In this document: piece after piece, positions 18,301 to 30,584 of the stretch
Position numbering within the stretch: position 1 is the first letter of the stretch
Layout: the number at the start of each line of letters is the position of its first letter
NCBI RefSeq assembly: GCF_035594125.1
Contig: NC_087198.1
Span: 7,246,082-7,310,081 of the forward strand
Direction: 5' to 3'
Origin: Scylla paramamosain
Taxonomy: Eukaryota > Arthropoda > Malacostraca > Decapoda > Portunidae
DNA: 64,000 nt
The notes under the pieces: model-generated
What the model was told of the DNA's origin: nothing
Database searches by the model: none
What the model saw: the letters and a program-made list of their open reading frames with translations, nothing else
Program-made: the position numbers and the translations under genes

Positions 18301-21300
18301 TTAGGTGAGTTTAGGTGAGGTTCGTTGATGGTATGTGTGCTTAAGAGAGGTTATGTTAGGGTAGGTGTTGTTAGATGAGGTTAGATGTCTATAAATAAGT
18401 TTTTTTTTTAGTTTACTTCAGATTAAGTGTGCTTAGGTGTTGTTAGATGAAGTTAGATGTGCTTAGGTAAAGTTAGGTAAGGTAATATGAGGTTAGGTGG
18501 TGTTAGATTAGTTTAGGTGTGGTTAGGTGAGGTTAAGAAAGGTTTGGTGTGCTAGGAAAAATTAGGAACGGTTTAGGAAGGTTAGGTGTCCTTAGCTGTA
18601 ATTAGATGAGGGTAGGTGTGCTAAGATTAAGTTAGGTGAGGTTAAAACAGGTTAGATGAGATTATGTGAGGTTATGTTATGCTATGTGTGGTTAGGTTTT
18701 GTTAGGCAAGGTTAGTTGTGGTTAGGTGTGTTTAGTAGTACTTAAGAGAGGTTAGGTGAGATTAGATGTTTTTAGGTGAGGTTAAGTGAGGTTAGTTATA
18801 GTTAGGTGAGGTTATTTGTCGTTAAGAGAAGTTACATGAGAATAGGAGAGTTCGGTGTGGTTAGGTGAGATTACTTGAGCTTAGCTAAGTTTAGGTAAGG
18901 TTGTGTAAGGTTAACTGAGGTTAAGTGATGATAGGTGAAGTTAGGCAAGGTTAAGTTTCATTAAGAGAAGTTAAGTGAGGTTAAGTATGGTTAGGTTTAG
19001 TTAGGTGTGGTTAAGAGAGGTTAGGTGAGGTTATTTGAGCTTAGCTGTGGTTAGGTGAGGTTAAGTAAGGTAAGGTGTGGTTGAGTGAGTTTAGGTGATA
19101 TTTGATGTATTTACAAGACATTAGGTGAAGTTAGAAAAGGTTTTAGAGGTCTTTTGTGAGGTTAGTTGAGGTTATGACAGGTTATGTTTAGGCAAGGATA
19201 TGTGAGGTTAATTGTGATTACTTGAGATTTTGTGAGGTTTGGTGTTGTTAGGAAAGGTTTGGTGAGGGTCAGTGAGGTTTAATGAGGTTAAGTGTTGTTA
19301 GTTAAGGTTAGGTGATGTTAGGTTAGGTTAGGTGTGGTTAGGTTAGTATAGGTAAGGATTGGTGATTTTAGGTATGGTTAGGTGAGGTTAGGTGAAGATA
19401 AGTAAGGTTAGTTGAGGGTAGGTGATATTAGCTAGCATTACGTGAGGTTATGTGTTGTTAGGTTATGTTAGATATGGTTAGATAATATTAGCTAGGGTTA
19501 CGTGAAATTACGTGAGGTAAGAGTAGTTTATGTTAGGTATGGTTAGGTGAGGTTAAGTTAGGTTATGTGAGCTTATATGTGTTTAGGTATGGTTACATGA
19601 TGTTAGTTGAGGTTAGATGCGATCAGGTGTGATTAGGTGAGGCTAGATGACTTAAGAGAGATTATGTGAGATTAGATGAACTTAAGAGAGGCTAGGTAAG
19701 GTTATAGTAGGTTTGGTATAGGTGAGTTATAGGTGAGGTTAGGTGGGCTTATGTGATGTTAGCTGATGTTAACTTGGATGTGGTTAGGTGTGGTTAGGTG
19801 TGGTTAGATGTGGTTAATTGTGGTTAGGTGAGGTTGCATATGGTTAGGTTTGGTTAGATGATATTAGGTGAGGTTAGGTTCGGTTAGCTTTGATTATGTA
19901 AGGTTAGGCCACTTAGATGAGATTAAGTGCGGTTATGTGAGGTTAAGACAGGTTAGGTAAGGTTAGTTGTGGTTATGTGAGGTCAGGTGAGGTTAGATGA
20001 AGTTAGGTATGCATAAATTAAGTGAGGTTATAGAGGTTATGAGGTGTTAAATTAGGTTAAATTGGTTAGGTGTGGTTAGGAGAGGTTAGGTGAGGTTAGG
20101 TAAGATTAAGTGTACTCGTAGTTTGATGTGGTTAGGTGAGGCTACATGTGGTTAGGTTTGGTTAGATGAGGGTAGGTTATGCTAGGTGACGTTATTTGTG
20201 ATTATTTGAGGTTATGAGTTAAGGTGAAGATAGGAGAGACTAGGTGAGGTTAGGTGCAGTTAGGTGTGGTTAGGTGATGTGACGTTAAGTGAGGTTACAT
20301 ATGGTTAGATGAGGTTATATTAAGGTTCGCTGAGGTTAGGTGAGGTTAGGTGTGGTTTTGTGTTTTTAGGTGATATTAAGTGACGTTAACTGAGATTACA
20401 AAAGGCTATGTGGGATTAGGTATGGTTAGGTATGGATAGATGTAGTTGGGAAAGATTAGATGAGGTTAGGTGTGATTAAATTAGATTAGGGAATATTAGG
20501 TGTTTTTAGGATAGTTTAGGTGAAGTTAAGTGAGGTTAGGTGTGGTAAGTAAGGTTAGATAAAAAGTAGGGGAGGTTAAATGAGATAAGGATGGATAGGT
20601 GTGGTCATGAGAGTTTAGGAGAGGTTAGGTGTGGTTAGGTGAGGTTAGATGTGTTTTGGTGAGGTTAAGTGATGTTAGGTGAGTTTATGTGGGGTTGGTT
20701 GAGTTGGTTGTGTTTAAGTGTGGTTAGATGAGGTTAAGTGTGCTAAGGTTAGTGATGTTAGGTGTTATTAAGTGAGTATATGTGAGGTTAGGTGGGTTTA
20801 GGTGAGGTTAGATAAGGTTTTGCATGTTCAGGAGAGTTTAGATTAGGTGTGGTTAGGTGTGGTTATGTGAGGTTAGGTGTATTTAGGTGTGGTGAAGTGA
20901 GATTAGTTAATGTTAGGTGAGGTTAGGTGAGATTAGCTGATGTTAGGTCTGCTCAGAGATTTAAGTGAGGTTAGTTGTATTTAGTTGTGCTTGGGTGAGC
21001 TTAAGTAATTTTAGGAGAGGTTAGGTGTCCTTAATAAGGTTAAGAAAGGTTTTGCTTGGTTAGGTGAGGTTATGTGAGGTTAGGCGTTGTAAGGTTTAGG
21101 TGAGGTAAGGTGATGTTAGGTGTGTTTAGTTTTGCTTAGGAAAGGTTAGGTGAAGTTAGTTTAGGTTAGGTTAGGTTAGGTGAACATATGTGAGTTTAGG
21201 TATTGGTAGGTGAGGTTAGGTGTGGTTATTTGTTTTTAGGAAGGTGAAGTTAAATGTTATTAGATGAGGTTAAGTGACGTTAGATGTGGTTAGGTGAGCA

Positions 21301-21591
21301 TATGTGAAGTTAGGTTAGATTAGGTGATATTAGGTGTGTTTAGGAAAGGTTTGCTCAAGTTAGCTATAGTTAGTGAGGATAAGAGATGAAGAGAAGTGTG
21401 GTTAAGAGATGTTATGGAAGGTTAGTGAAGTTAATTTAGTTGATTTTAGATTAGGTGAGGTTAGATAAAGTTAGTTGATATTAAGTGAGGTTAGGTGATA
21501 TTAGGTATAGTTATGGTTAGGTGAAGTTAGGTAAGGTTAGGTGTGGTTAGATTAGGTTAGAATAGGATATTTCATGTTAGGTGAGCTTATA

Positions 21592-21693
21592 ATATTTCCC
21601 TCCTAGATTAGACTTACCTTTAGGATTAATGTTAAGTTTTTCCCCATCCCCTATGTACATTTTCAGTTTGTCAACTGCCTAAATAATAAACCG

Positions 21694-21766
<73 letters not shown>
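21592..21766 (+). mobile_element. 5'-truncated 3' tail of the LINE family seen at 62.5 kb, with (ATT)n tail
   Basis: About 100 bp of 3' UTR ('TTACCTTTAGGATTAATGT', 'CAATGTACATTTTCAGTTTGT'-like block, 'AATAAACCGTTTATT') followed by a run of about 25 ATT units. The same UTR is found inverted at about 62516-62640 at the end of the RT-bearing LINE there. Flanked by a TTATA duplication, confirmed by the empty paralogue at about 23090. Confidence 0.85.
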
Positions 21767-21772
<6 letters not shown>

Positions 21773-23465
21773 GAGATTAGGTGATTTTATGTGAGATTAG
21801 GTATAATTAGATAAGGATAGATGAGATTAGGTGAGGTTAAATGAGGTTAGCTGTGGTTAGGTGATGTTAGGTAAGGTTATGAATGATTAGTTGAGGACAG
21901 TTGAAGTTAGATGAAGTTATGTAAGGTTAGGTGAGGTTAAATCAGGTAAGGTTAGGTTAGGTGAATTTTAAAGATATTAGGTAAGGTTTTGGGAGGTTAG
22001 GTGAGCTTAAAGTGATGTTAGGTCTGGTTAGGTAAGGTTGTGTGATGTTAGATTTTGTAATATGTGTAAAGGTTAGGTGAGGTTAAGTGAGGTCAGGTGA
22101 GTTTAGGTGTAGTTAGGTGTTGTTAGATTAGGTTAGGTGTTGGTAGTTGAGGTTAGGTGAGAATAGGTATGGTTAAGTGAGTATAATTAAGGTTAGGTGA
22201 GGTAAGTTAAGGTTTGGTGAGGTCATTTCATGTTACATGTGGTTAGGTGAGGTTAGGTAAGGATAAGTGAGGTTATGTGATGTTAACTGTGGTTAAGTGA
22301 GGTTAGGTGATGTTAGGTGTGGATAGGTGAGGTTAGGTAACTTTAGGTTAGGTGTGAATAGGTGAGGCTATTTTTTCTTAGGTGTTGTTAACTTTGGTTT
22401 GCTGAAGTCAGGTGTTAGTATGGTTAAGTGAGGCTATAAGAGGTTAGTTAATGTAAGGTGAGTTAGGTGAGGTTAGGGAAGGTTAGCTGGGGTTAGGAGA
22501 GGTTAGGTGAAGATTGGTGTGGTTAGGCGAAATTAGGTGAGGTTAGATGTGGTTAGATGTCATTAGGTGAGGTTGAGTGTAGTGTGATTAGGTGAGATTA
22601 GGAACTTATGTGAAGTGAATTTAAGTTAGGTGAGGCTTGGAGACGATAAACGAGTATAGGTGTGGTTAGGTGAATTTAGCTGACGTTAGTTAATGTTAGT
22701 TTATGGTGGGTTTGGTGTGATCAGAGTTTAGGTGACTTAGGTGATGTTAGGTGTGGTTAGGTGAGACATTTCTGCTTAGCTGAGATTAGGTGTTGTTAGA
22801 AGAGGTTAGGTAAAGTTATTTGAGATTAGATGTAGTCAAGTGAGGTTATGTAAGGTTAGTTGTCCTTAGGTATGTTTAAGTGATGTTAGGTAAGGTTATT
22901 TGTGAGTATGTGTTGTCAGGGGAGGTTATATAAGCTTAGCTGTGGTTAAGTGAGATTAGCTTAGGTTAGGAAACATAAGGTGATATTAGTTGAGGATAGG
23001 TAATGTTAGGTATAGTTTTGGCTAGGTGAAGTTAGGTAAGGTTAGGTGTGGTTAGATTAGGTTAGAATAGGATATTTCATGTTAGGTGAGCTTATATGAG
23101 ATTAGGTGATTTTATGTGAGGTTAGGTATATTTAGATAAGGATAGATGAGATTAGGTGAGGTTAAGTGAGGTTAGCTGTGGTTAGGTGATGTTAGGTAAG
23201 GTTATGAGTGGTTAGTTGAGGACAGTTGAAGTTAGATGAAGTTATGTAAGGTTAGGTGAGGTTAAATCGGGTAAGGTTAAGTTAGGTGAATATTAAAGAT
23301 ATTAGGTAAGGTTGTGGGAGGTTAGGTGAGGTTAAGTGATGTTAGGTCTTTTTCTTTTTTTTTTTTTTCATGTAGGAAGGATAATGTCCAAGGGCAACAA
23401 AAATCTAATAAAAAAAAAAAAATGCCCAATGAAATGCCAGTCCCATAAAAGGGTCAAAGCAGTAG

Positions 23466-24437
23466 TCAAAAATTGGTGGATAAGTGTCTTGAAACCTCCC
23501 TCTTGAAGGAATTCAAGTCATAGGAAGGTGGAAATACAGAAGCAGGAAGGGAGTTCCAGAGTTTACCAGAGAAAGGGATGAATGATTGAGAATACTGGTT
23601 AACTCTTGCGTTAGAGAGGTGGACAGAATAGGGGTGAGAGAAAGAAGAAAGTCTTGTGCAGCGAGACCACGGAAGGAGGGGAGGCATGCAGTTAGCAAGA
23701 TCAGAAGAGCAGTTGGCATGAAAATAGCGGTAGAAGACAGCTAGATATGCAACATTGCGGCGGTGAGAGAGGGGGTGAAGACAGTCAGTTAGAGGAGAGG
23801 AGTTGATGAGACGAAAGGCTTTTGATTCCACCCTGTCTAGAAGAGCAGTATGAGTGGAACCCCCAGACACATGTGAAGCATACTCCATACATGGACGGAT
23901 AAGGCCCTTGTACAGAGTTAGCAGCTGGGGGGGGTGAGAAAAACTGGCGGAGACGTCTCAGAACACCTAACTTCATAGAAGCTGTTTTAGCTAGAGATGA
24001 GATGTGAAGTTTACAGCTCAGATCATAAGTAAAGGACAGACCGAGGATGTTCAGTGTAGATGAGGGGGACAGTTGAGTGTCAAGAAGAGGGGATAGTTGT
24101 CTGGAAGGTTGTGTCGAGTTGATAGATGGAGGAATTGAGTTTTAGAGGCATTGAACACAACCAAGTTTGCTCTGCCCCAATCAGAAATTTTAGAAAGATC
24201 AGAAGTCAGGCGTTCTGTGGCTTCCCTGCATGATATGTTTACCTCCTGAAGGGTTGGACGTCTATGAAAAGACGTGGAAAAGTGCAGGGTGGTATCATCA
24301 GCATAGGAGTGGATAGGACAAGAAGTTTGGTTTAGAAAATCATTAATAAATAATAAGAAGAGAGTGGGTGACAGGACAGAACCCTGAGGAACACCACTGT
24401 TAATAGATTTAGGAGAAGAACAGTGACCGTCTACCAC
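23466..24437 (-). pseudogene. LINE copy 1: C-terminal RT fragments in shifted frames
   Basis: The frame at 24051-24437 carries the RT motifs 'SGVPQGSVLSP' and 'YADDTTLHF' and then breaks at a 4-bp deletion near 24080. The frame at 23466-23888 carries the C-terminal 'MEYASHV' to 'FKREVSRHL' part. Together they cover the RT palm and C-terminal region in three frames. Confidence 0.88.
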
Positions 24438-24605
24438 AGCAGCAATAGAATGGTCAGAAAGGAAACTTGAGATAAAGTTTTAGAGAGAAGGATAGAAACC
24501 GTAAGAGGGTAATTTGGAAATCAAAGCTTTGTGCCAGACTCTATCAAAGGCTTTTGATATGTCCAAGGCAACAGCAAAAGTTTCACCAAAGTCTCTAAAA
24601 GAAGA

Positions 24606-26402
24606 TCACCAAGACTCAGTAAGGAAAGCCAGAAGATCACCAGTAGAGCGGTGATCAAGATCAGATAGAAGGTTGTGAAGTGATAGATGTTTAAGAATCT
24701 TCCTGTTGAGGATAGATTCAAAAACTTTAGATAAGCAGGAAATTAAAGCAATAGGACGATAGTTTGAGGGATTAGAGCGGTCACCCTTTTTAGGAAGAGG
24801 TTGAATGTAGGCAAACTTCCAGCAAGAAGGAAAGGTAGATGTTGACAGACAGAGCTGAAAGAGTTTGACTAGGCAAGGTGCAAGCACGGAGGCACAGTTT
24901 CGGAGAACAATAGGAGGGACCCCATCAGGTCCATAAGCCTTCCGAGGGTTTAGACCAGCGAGGGCATGGAAAACATCATTACGAAGAATTTTAATACGTG
25001 GCATGAAGTAGTCAGAGGGTGGAGGAGAGGGAGGAACAAGCCCAGAATCGTCCAAGGTAGAGTTTTTAGCAAAGGTTTGAGCAAAGAGTTCAGAGTTAGA
25101 TGTGATAGCAGTGGTGCCATCTGGTTGAAGTAGAGGAGGAAAAGAAGAAGAAGCAAAGTTATTGGAGATATTTTTGGCTAGATGCCAGAAATCACGAGAG
25201 GAGTTAGATCTTGAAAGGTTTTGACATTTTCTGTTAATGAAGGAGTTTTTGGCTAGTTGGAGAACAGATTTCGCATGGTTCCGGGCAGAAATATAAAGTG
25301 CAAGAGATTCTGGTGATGGAAGGCTTAAGTACCTTTTGTGGGCCACCTCTCTATTATGTATAGCACGAGAACAAGCTGTGTTAAACCAAGGTTTAGAAGG
25401 TTTAGGACGAGAAAAAGAGTGAGGAATGTACGCCTCCATGCCAGACACTATCACCTCTGTTATGCGCTCAGCACACAAAGATGGGTCTCTGACATGGAAG
25501 CAGTAGTCATTCCAAGGAAAATCAGCAAAATACCTCCTCAGGTCCCCCCAACTAGCAGAGGCAAAACGCCAGAGGCACCTTCGCTTAGGGGTATCCTGAG
25601 GAGGGATTGGAGTGATAGGACAAGATAAAGATATGAGATTGTGATCGGAAGAACCCAACAGAGAAGAAAGGGTGACAGCATAAGCAGAAGGATTAGAGTT
25701 CAGGAAAAGGTCAAGAATGTTGGGCGTATCTCCAAGACAGTCAGAAATACGAGTAGGGTATTGCACCAATTGCTCTAAGTCATGGAGGATAGCAAAGTTG
25801 TAGGCTAGTTCACCAGGATGGTCAGTGAAGGGAGAGGAAAGCCAAAGCTGGTGGTGAACATTGAAGTATCCAAGAATGGAGATCTCTGCAAAAGGGAAGA
25901 GGGTCAGAATGTGCTCCAGTTTAGAAGTTAAGTAGTCAAAGAATTTCTTATAGTCAGAGGAGTTAGGAGAGAGGTATACAGCACAGATAAATTTAGTATG
26001 AGAATGACTCTGTAGTCGTAGCCAGATGGTGGAAAACTCGGAAGATTCAAGAGCGTGGGCACGAGAGCAGGTTAAGTCATTGCGGACATAAACGCAGCAT
26101 CCAGCTTTGGATCGAAAATGAGGATAGAGAAAGTAGGAGGGAACAGAAAAGGGGCTACTGTCAGTTGCCTCAGACACCTGAGTTTCAGTGAGGAAAAGAA
26201 GATGAGGTTTAGAAGAGGAGAGGTGGTGTTCTACAGATTGAAAATTAGATCTTAGACCGCGAATGTTGCAGAAGTTAATGAAGAAAAAGTTGAAGGGGGT
26301 GTCAAGACACTTAGGGTCGTCGACAGAAAGGCAGTCCGACCTGGAGACATTTATGGTCCCCTCCCCTGATGGGGACTCCGAGGCTGGTGTAGGAGTCGCC
26401 AT
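24606..26402 (-). pseudogene. LINE copy 1: endonuclease plus N-terminal RT part, ends at a premature stop
   Basis: A 598-residue frame starting at ATG 26402. It has the endonuclease motifs 'CNIRGLRSN' and 'LTETQ', 'ILGYFNVHH' where copy 2 has GDFNVHH (the metal-binding Asp is replaced by Tyr), and 'GSSDHNLI'. The RT region begins with '[18 protein letters not shown]'. About 12 bp are missing near 24650 compared with copy 2, and a TGA near 24606 ends the frame inside the RT. The element cannot make its own full protein. Confidence 0.9.
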
Positions 26403-27479
26403 GATTTTAAAATTTTTGAGTGAAGGGTGTGTGTGTTATTAGGTGCTTGTAGTTTTGTGTGGAGGAAGAGAGTTGTCTTTAGAGGGCAGGCTGTGACTGC
26501 CCCCTTGTGTTGTGAGACATTAAGGGAAACGTTCAGTGAGGTCACAGCTGGGTTTAGTGATAAGTTCACAGCACCCCCTGAACAGTGCTTTAGACCTCAC
26601 TGGGAGTAATTATCGTTTCGTCAGGTGTCTACTGTGGCTAGGTGAGGATAGGTGTGTTTCTGTGTGGTTTGGTGTGATCAGAGTTTAGGTGACTTAGGTG
26701 ATGTTAGGTGTGGTTAGGTGAGACATTTCTGCTTAGGTGAGATTTGGTATTGTTAGAAGAGGTTGGGTAAAGTTATTTGAGGTTAGATGTAGTCAAGTGA
26801 GGTTATGTAAGGTTAGTTGTCCTTAGGTATGTTTAAGTGATGTTAAGGTTATTTGTGAGTATGTGTTGTCAGGGGAGGTTATATAAGCTTAGCTGTGGTT
26901 AAGTGAGATTAGCTTAGGTTAGGAAACATAAGGTGATGTCAGATGAGGTTAAGTGAGGCTAGGTGAGGTTAGGTGTGGAAAGGTGTGGTTAGGTGAGGTT
27001 ATTTGAAGGTCAGTGAGGTTAGGTGATCTTACTTGAGGTTACATTAGGTTAGATGTGCTAATGTGAGGTTAGATGAGGTTAGGTGTGCTTATGTTAGTTT
27101 AGGTGATGTTAGGTGAGGTTAGTTGAGGTTAGGTGTGCTAAAGTGTGGTTTGGTGAGGTTAGGTGATATGAGGTGTGCTTAAGTGAGATAGTTTAGATGT
27201 AAGTGAGTTAGTTAGTTAGTTAGCAGTAAGTGAGTTAGTTGATATTCGGTGAGGATCGGTGTATTTAGGCAAGGTTAAGTGATGTTAGTTTCCTTAAGGA
27301 AGGTTAGGGAAAGCTAGATGAGGTTTGGTGTCATTAAGAAAGGTTACATAAGACTATTTGAGGTTATGTGTGTTTTTTTTTTTTTTTATGTAGGAAGGAT
27401 ACTGGCCAAGGGCAACAAAAATCTAATAAAAAAAAATGCCCACTGAAATGCCAGTCCCTTAAAAGGGTCAAAGCAGTGG

Positions 27480-29771
27480 TCAAAAATTGGTGGATAAGTG
27501 TCTTGAAACCTCCCTCTTGAAGGAATTCAAGTCATAGGAAGGTGGAAATACAGAAGCAGGCAAGGAGTTCCAGAGTTTACCAGAAAAAGGGATGAATGAT
27601 TGAGAATACTGGTTAACTCTTGTGTTAGAGAGGTGGACAGAATAGGGGTGAGAGAAAGAAGAAAGTCTTGTGCAGCGAGGCCGTAGAAGGAGGGGAGGCA
27701 TGCAGTTAGCAAGATCAGAAGAGCAGTTGGCATGAAAATAGCGGTAGAAGACAGCTAGATATGCAACATTGCGGCGGTGAGAGAGGGGCTGAAGACAGTC
27801 AGTTAGAGGAGAGGAGTTGATGAGACGAAAAGCTTTTGATTCCACCCTGTCTAGAAGAGCAGTATGAGTGGAACCCCCCCAGACATGTGAAGCATACTCC
27901 ATACATGGACGGATAAGGCCCTTGTACAGAGTTAGCAGCTGGGGGGGTGAGAAAAACTGGCGGAGACGTCTCAGAACACCTAACTTCATAGAAGCTGTTT
28001 TAGCTAAAGATGAGATGTGAAGTTTCCAGTTCAGATTATAAGTAAAGGACAGACCGAGGATGTTCAGTGTAGAAGACGGGGACAGTTGAGTGTCATTGAA
28101 GAAGAGGGGATAGTTGTCTGGAAGATTGTGTCGAGTTGATAGATGGAGGAATTGAGTTTTTGAGGCATTGAACAATACCAAGTTTGCCCTGCCCCAATCA
28201 GAAATTTTAGAAAGATCAGAAGTCAGGCGTTCTGAGGCTTCCCTGCATGATATGTTTACCTCCTGAAGGGTTGGACGTCTATGAAAAGACGTGGAAAAGT
28301 GCAGGGTGGTATCATCAGCATAGGAGTGGATAGGACAAGAAGTTTGATTTAGAAGATCATTAATGAATAATAAGAAGAGAGTGGGTGACAGGACAGAACC
28401 CTCAGGAACACCACTGTTAATAGATTTAGGAGAAGAACAGTGACCGTCTACCACAGCAGCAATAGAACGGTCAGAAAGGAAACTTGAGATGAAGTTACAG
28501 AGAGAAGAATAGAAACCGTAGGAGGGTAGTTTGGAAATCAAAGCTTTGTGCCAGACTCTATCAAAAGCTTTTGATATGTCCAAGGCAACAGCAAAAGTTT
28601 CACCAAAGTCTCTAAAAGAGGATGACCAAGACTCAGTAAGGAAAGCCAGAAGATCACCAGTAGAGCGGCCTTGACGGAACCCATACTGGCGATCAGATAG
28701 AAAGTTGTGAAGTGATAGATGTTTAAGAATCTTCCTGTTGAGGATAGATTCAAAAACTTTAGATAAGCAGGAAATTAAAGCAATAGGACGGTAGTTTGAG
28801 GGATTAGAGCGGTCACCCTTTTTAGGAACAGGTTGAATGTAGGCAAACTTCCAGCAAGAAGGAAAGGTAGATGCTGACAGACAGAGCTGAAAGAATTTGA
28901 CTAGACAAGATGCAAGCACGGAGGCACAGTTTCGGAGAACAATAGGAGGGACCCCATCAGGTCCATAAGCCTTCCGAGGGTTTAGGCCAGCGAGGGCATG
29001 GAAGACATCATTACGAAGAATTTTAATACGTGGCATGAAGTAGTCAGAGGGTGGAGGAGAGGGAGGAACAAGCCCAGAATCGTCCAAGGTAGAGTTTTTA
29101 GCAAAGGTTTGAGCAAAGAGTTCAGCTTTAGAAATAGATGTGATAGCAGTGGTGCCATCTGGTTGAAGTAGAGGAGGGAAAGAAGAAGAAGCAAAGTTAT
29201 TGGAGATATTTTTGGCTAGATGCCAGAAATCACGAGGGGAGTTAGATCTTGAAAGGTTTTGACATTTTCTGTTAATGAAGGAGTTTTTGGCTAGTTGGAG
29301 AACAGACTTGGCATGGTTCCGGGCAGAAATATAAAGTGCATGAGATTCTGGTGAAGGAAGGCTTAAGTACCTTTTGTGGGCCACCTCTCTATCATGTATA
29401 GCACGAGAACAAGCTGTGTTAAACCAAGGTTTAGAAGGTTTAGGACGAGAAAAAGAGTGAGGAATGTACGCCTCCATGCCAGACACTATCACCTCTGTTA
29501 TGCGCTCAGCACACAAAGACGGGTCTCTGACACGAAAGCAGTAGTCATTCCAAGGAAAATCAGCAAAATACCTCCTGAGGTCCCTCCAACTAGCAGAGGC
29601 AAAACGCCAGAGGCACCTTCGCTTAGGGGGATCCTGAGGAGGGATTGGAGTGATAGGACAAGATAAAGATATGAGATTGTGATCGGAGGAGCCCAAAGGA
29701 GAAGAAAGGGTGACAGCATAAGCAGAAGGATTAGAGGTCAGGAAGGTCAAGAATGTTGGGCGTATCTCCAA
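27480..29771 (-). pseudogene. LINE copy 2: intact RT and C-terminal half of ORF
   Basis: A long open frame of 763 codons covering the end of the endonuclease ('GSSDHNLI'), the full reverse transcriptase ('RPIALIS', motif A '[13 protein letters not shown]', '[11 protein letters not shown]' with Glu where Gln is usual, 'YADDTTLHF') and the C-terminal region. Its link to the upstream endonuclease part is lost by a 2-bp deletion near 29741 relative to copy 1. RT chemistry residues look present; the Gln-to-Glu change in motif B may lower activity. Confidence 0.9.
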
Positions 29772-30584
29772 GACGGTCAGGAATACGAGTAGGGTGTTGC
29801 ACCAATTGCTCTAGGTCATGGAGGATAACAAAGTTGTAGGCTAGTTCACCAGGATGGTCAGTGAAGGGAGAGGAAAGCCAAAGCTGGTGGTGAACATTGA
29901 AGTCTCCAAGAATGGAGATCTCTGCAAAAGGGAAGAGGGTCAGAATGTGCTCCACTTTGGAAGTTAAGTAGTCAAAGAATTTCTTATAGTCAGAGGAGTT
30001 AGGAGAGAGGTATACAGCACAAATAAATTTAGTATGAGAATGACTCTGTAGTCGTAGCCAGATGGTGGAAAACTCGGAAGATTCAAGAGCGTGGGCACGA
30101 GAGCAGGTTAAGTCATTGCGCACGTAAACGCAGCATCCAGCTTTGGATCGAAAATGAGGATAGAGAAAGTAGGAAGGAACAGAAAAGGGGTTACTGTCAG
30201 TAGCCAGATGGTGGAAAACTCGGAAGATTCAAGAGCGTGGGCACGAGAGCAGGTTAAGTCATTGCGGACATAAACGCAGCATCCAGCTTTGGATCGAAAA
30301 TGAGGATAGAGAAAGTAGGAGGGAACAGAAAAGGGGCTACTGTCAATTGCCTCAGACACCTGAGTTTCAGTGAGGAAAAGAAGATGAGGTTTAGAAGAGG
30401 AGAGGTGGTGTTCTACAGATTGAAAATTAGATCTTAGACCGCGAATGTTGCAGAAGTTAATGAAGAAAAAGTTGAGGGGGGTGTCAAGACACTTAGGGTC
30501 GTCGACGGAAAGGCAGTCCGACCTGGGGACATTTATGGTCCCCTCCCCAGATGGGGACTCCAAGGCTGGTGTAGGAGTCGCCAT
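29731..30584 (-). pseudogene. LINE copy 2: endonuclease part, broken by duplication
   Basis: The start codon is at 30584 ('MATPTP'). The frame reads through 'CNIRGLRSN' and 'LTETQ', then is thrown out of phase by the 146-bp duplication (30061-30352) and resumes at 30123 with '[12 protein letters not shown]', which keeps the Asp lost in copy 1. It ends at a frameshift near 29741. Confidence 0.88.
30061..30352 (-). repeat. 146-bp tandem duplication inside LINE copy 2
   Basis: 30061-30206 and 30207-30352 are near-identical head-to-tail copies starting 'GATGGTGGAAAACTCGG'. 146 is not divisible by three, so the endonuclease frame is broken. Both junctions follow 'TAGCCA'. Confidence 0.95.

Larger units (their letters stand above)
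23349..26630 (-). mobile_element. APE-type non-LTR retrotransposon (jockey-superfamily-like), copy 1
   Basis: About 3.28 kb from the 5' end near 26630 (CACCTGCCGAAACG-type start, here with one change) to a poly(A) tail, seen as T-run at 23349-23368. It carries an AP-endonuclease domain and a reverse transcriptase, both broken. Same family as copies at 27.4-30.8, 33.1-33.9 and 51.0-53.9 kb; very similar to copy 2. Confidence 0.93.
21517..26940 (+). repeat. Tandem segmental duplication inside the array, about 1.5 kb unit
   Basis: The stretch 21517-22025 matches 23026-23347 closely once the LINE tail at 21592-21766 is removed, and 22709-22990 matches 26666-26936. The second unit therefore runs 23026-26936 and has LINE copy 1 where the first unit has 22028-22708. 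Shared private markers include 'TAGAATAGGATATTTCATG' and 'GTGTGATCAGAG'. Confidence 0.85.

Noticed and set aside
15335..23340. CRISPR-like regularity of the short repeats
   Set aside because: The unit is about 10 bp, contiguous and without unique spacers, in a eukaryotic context; it is a satellite.
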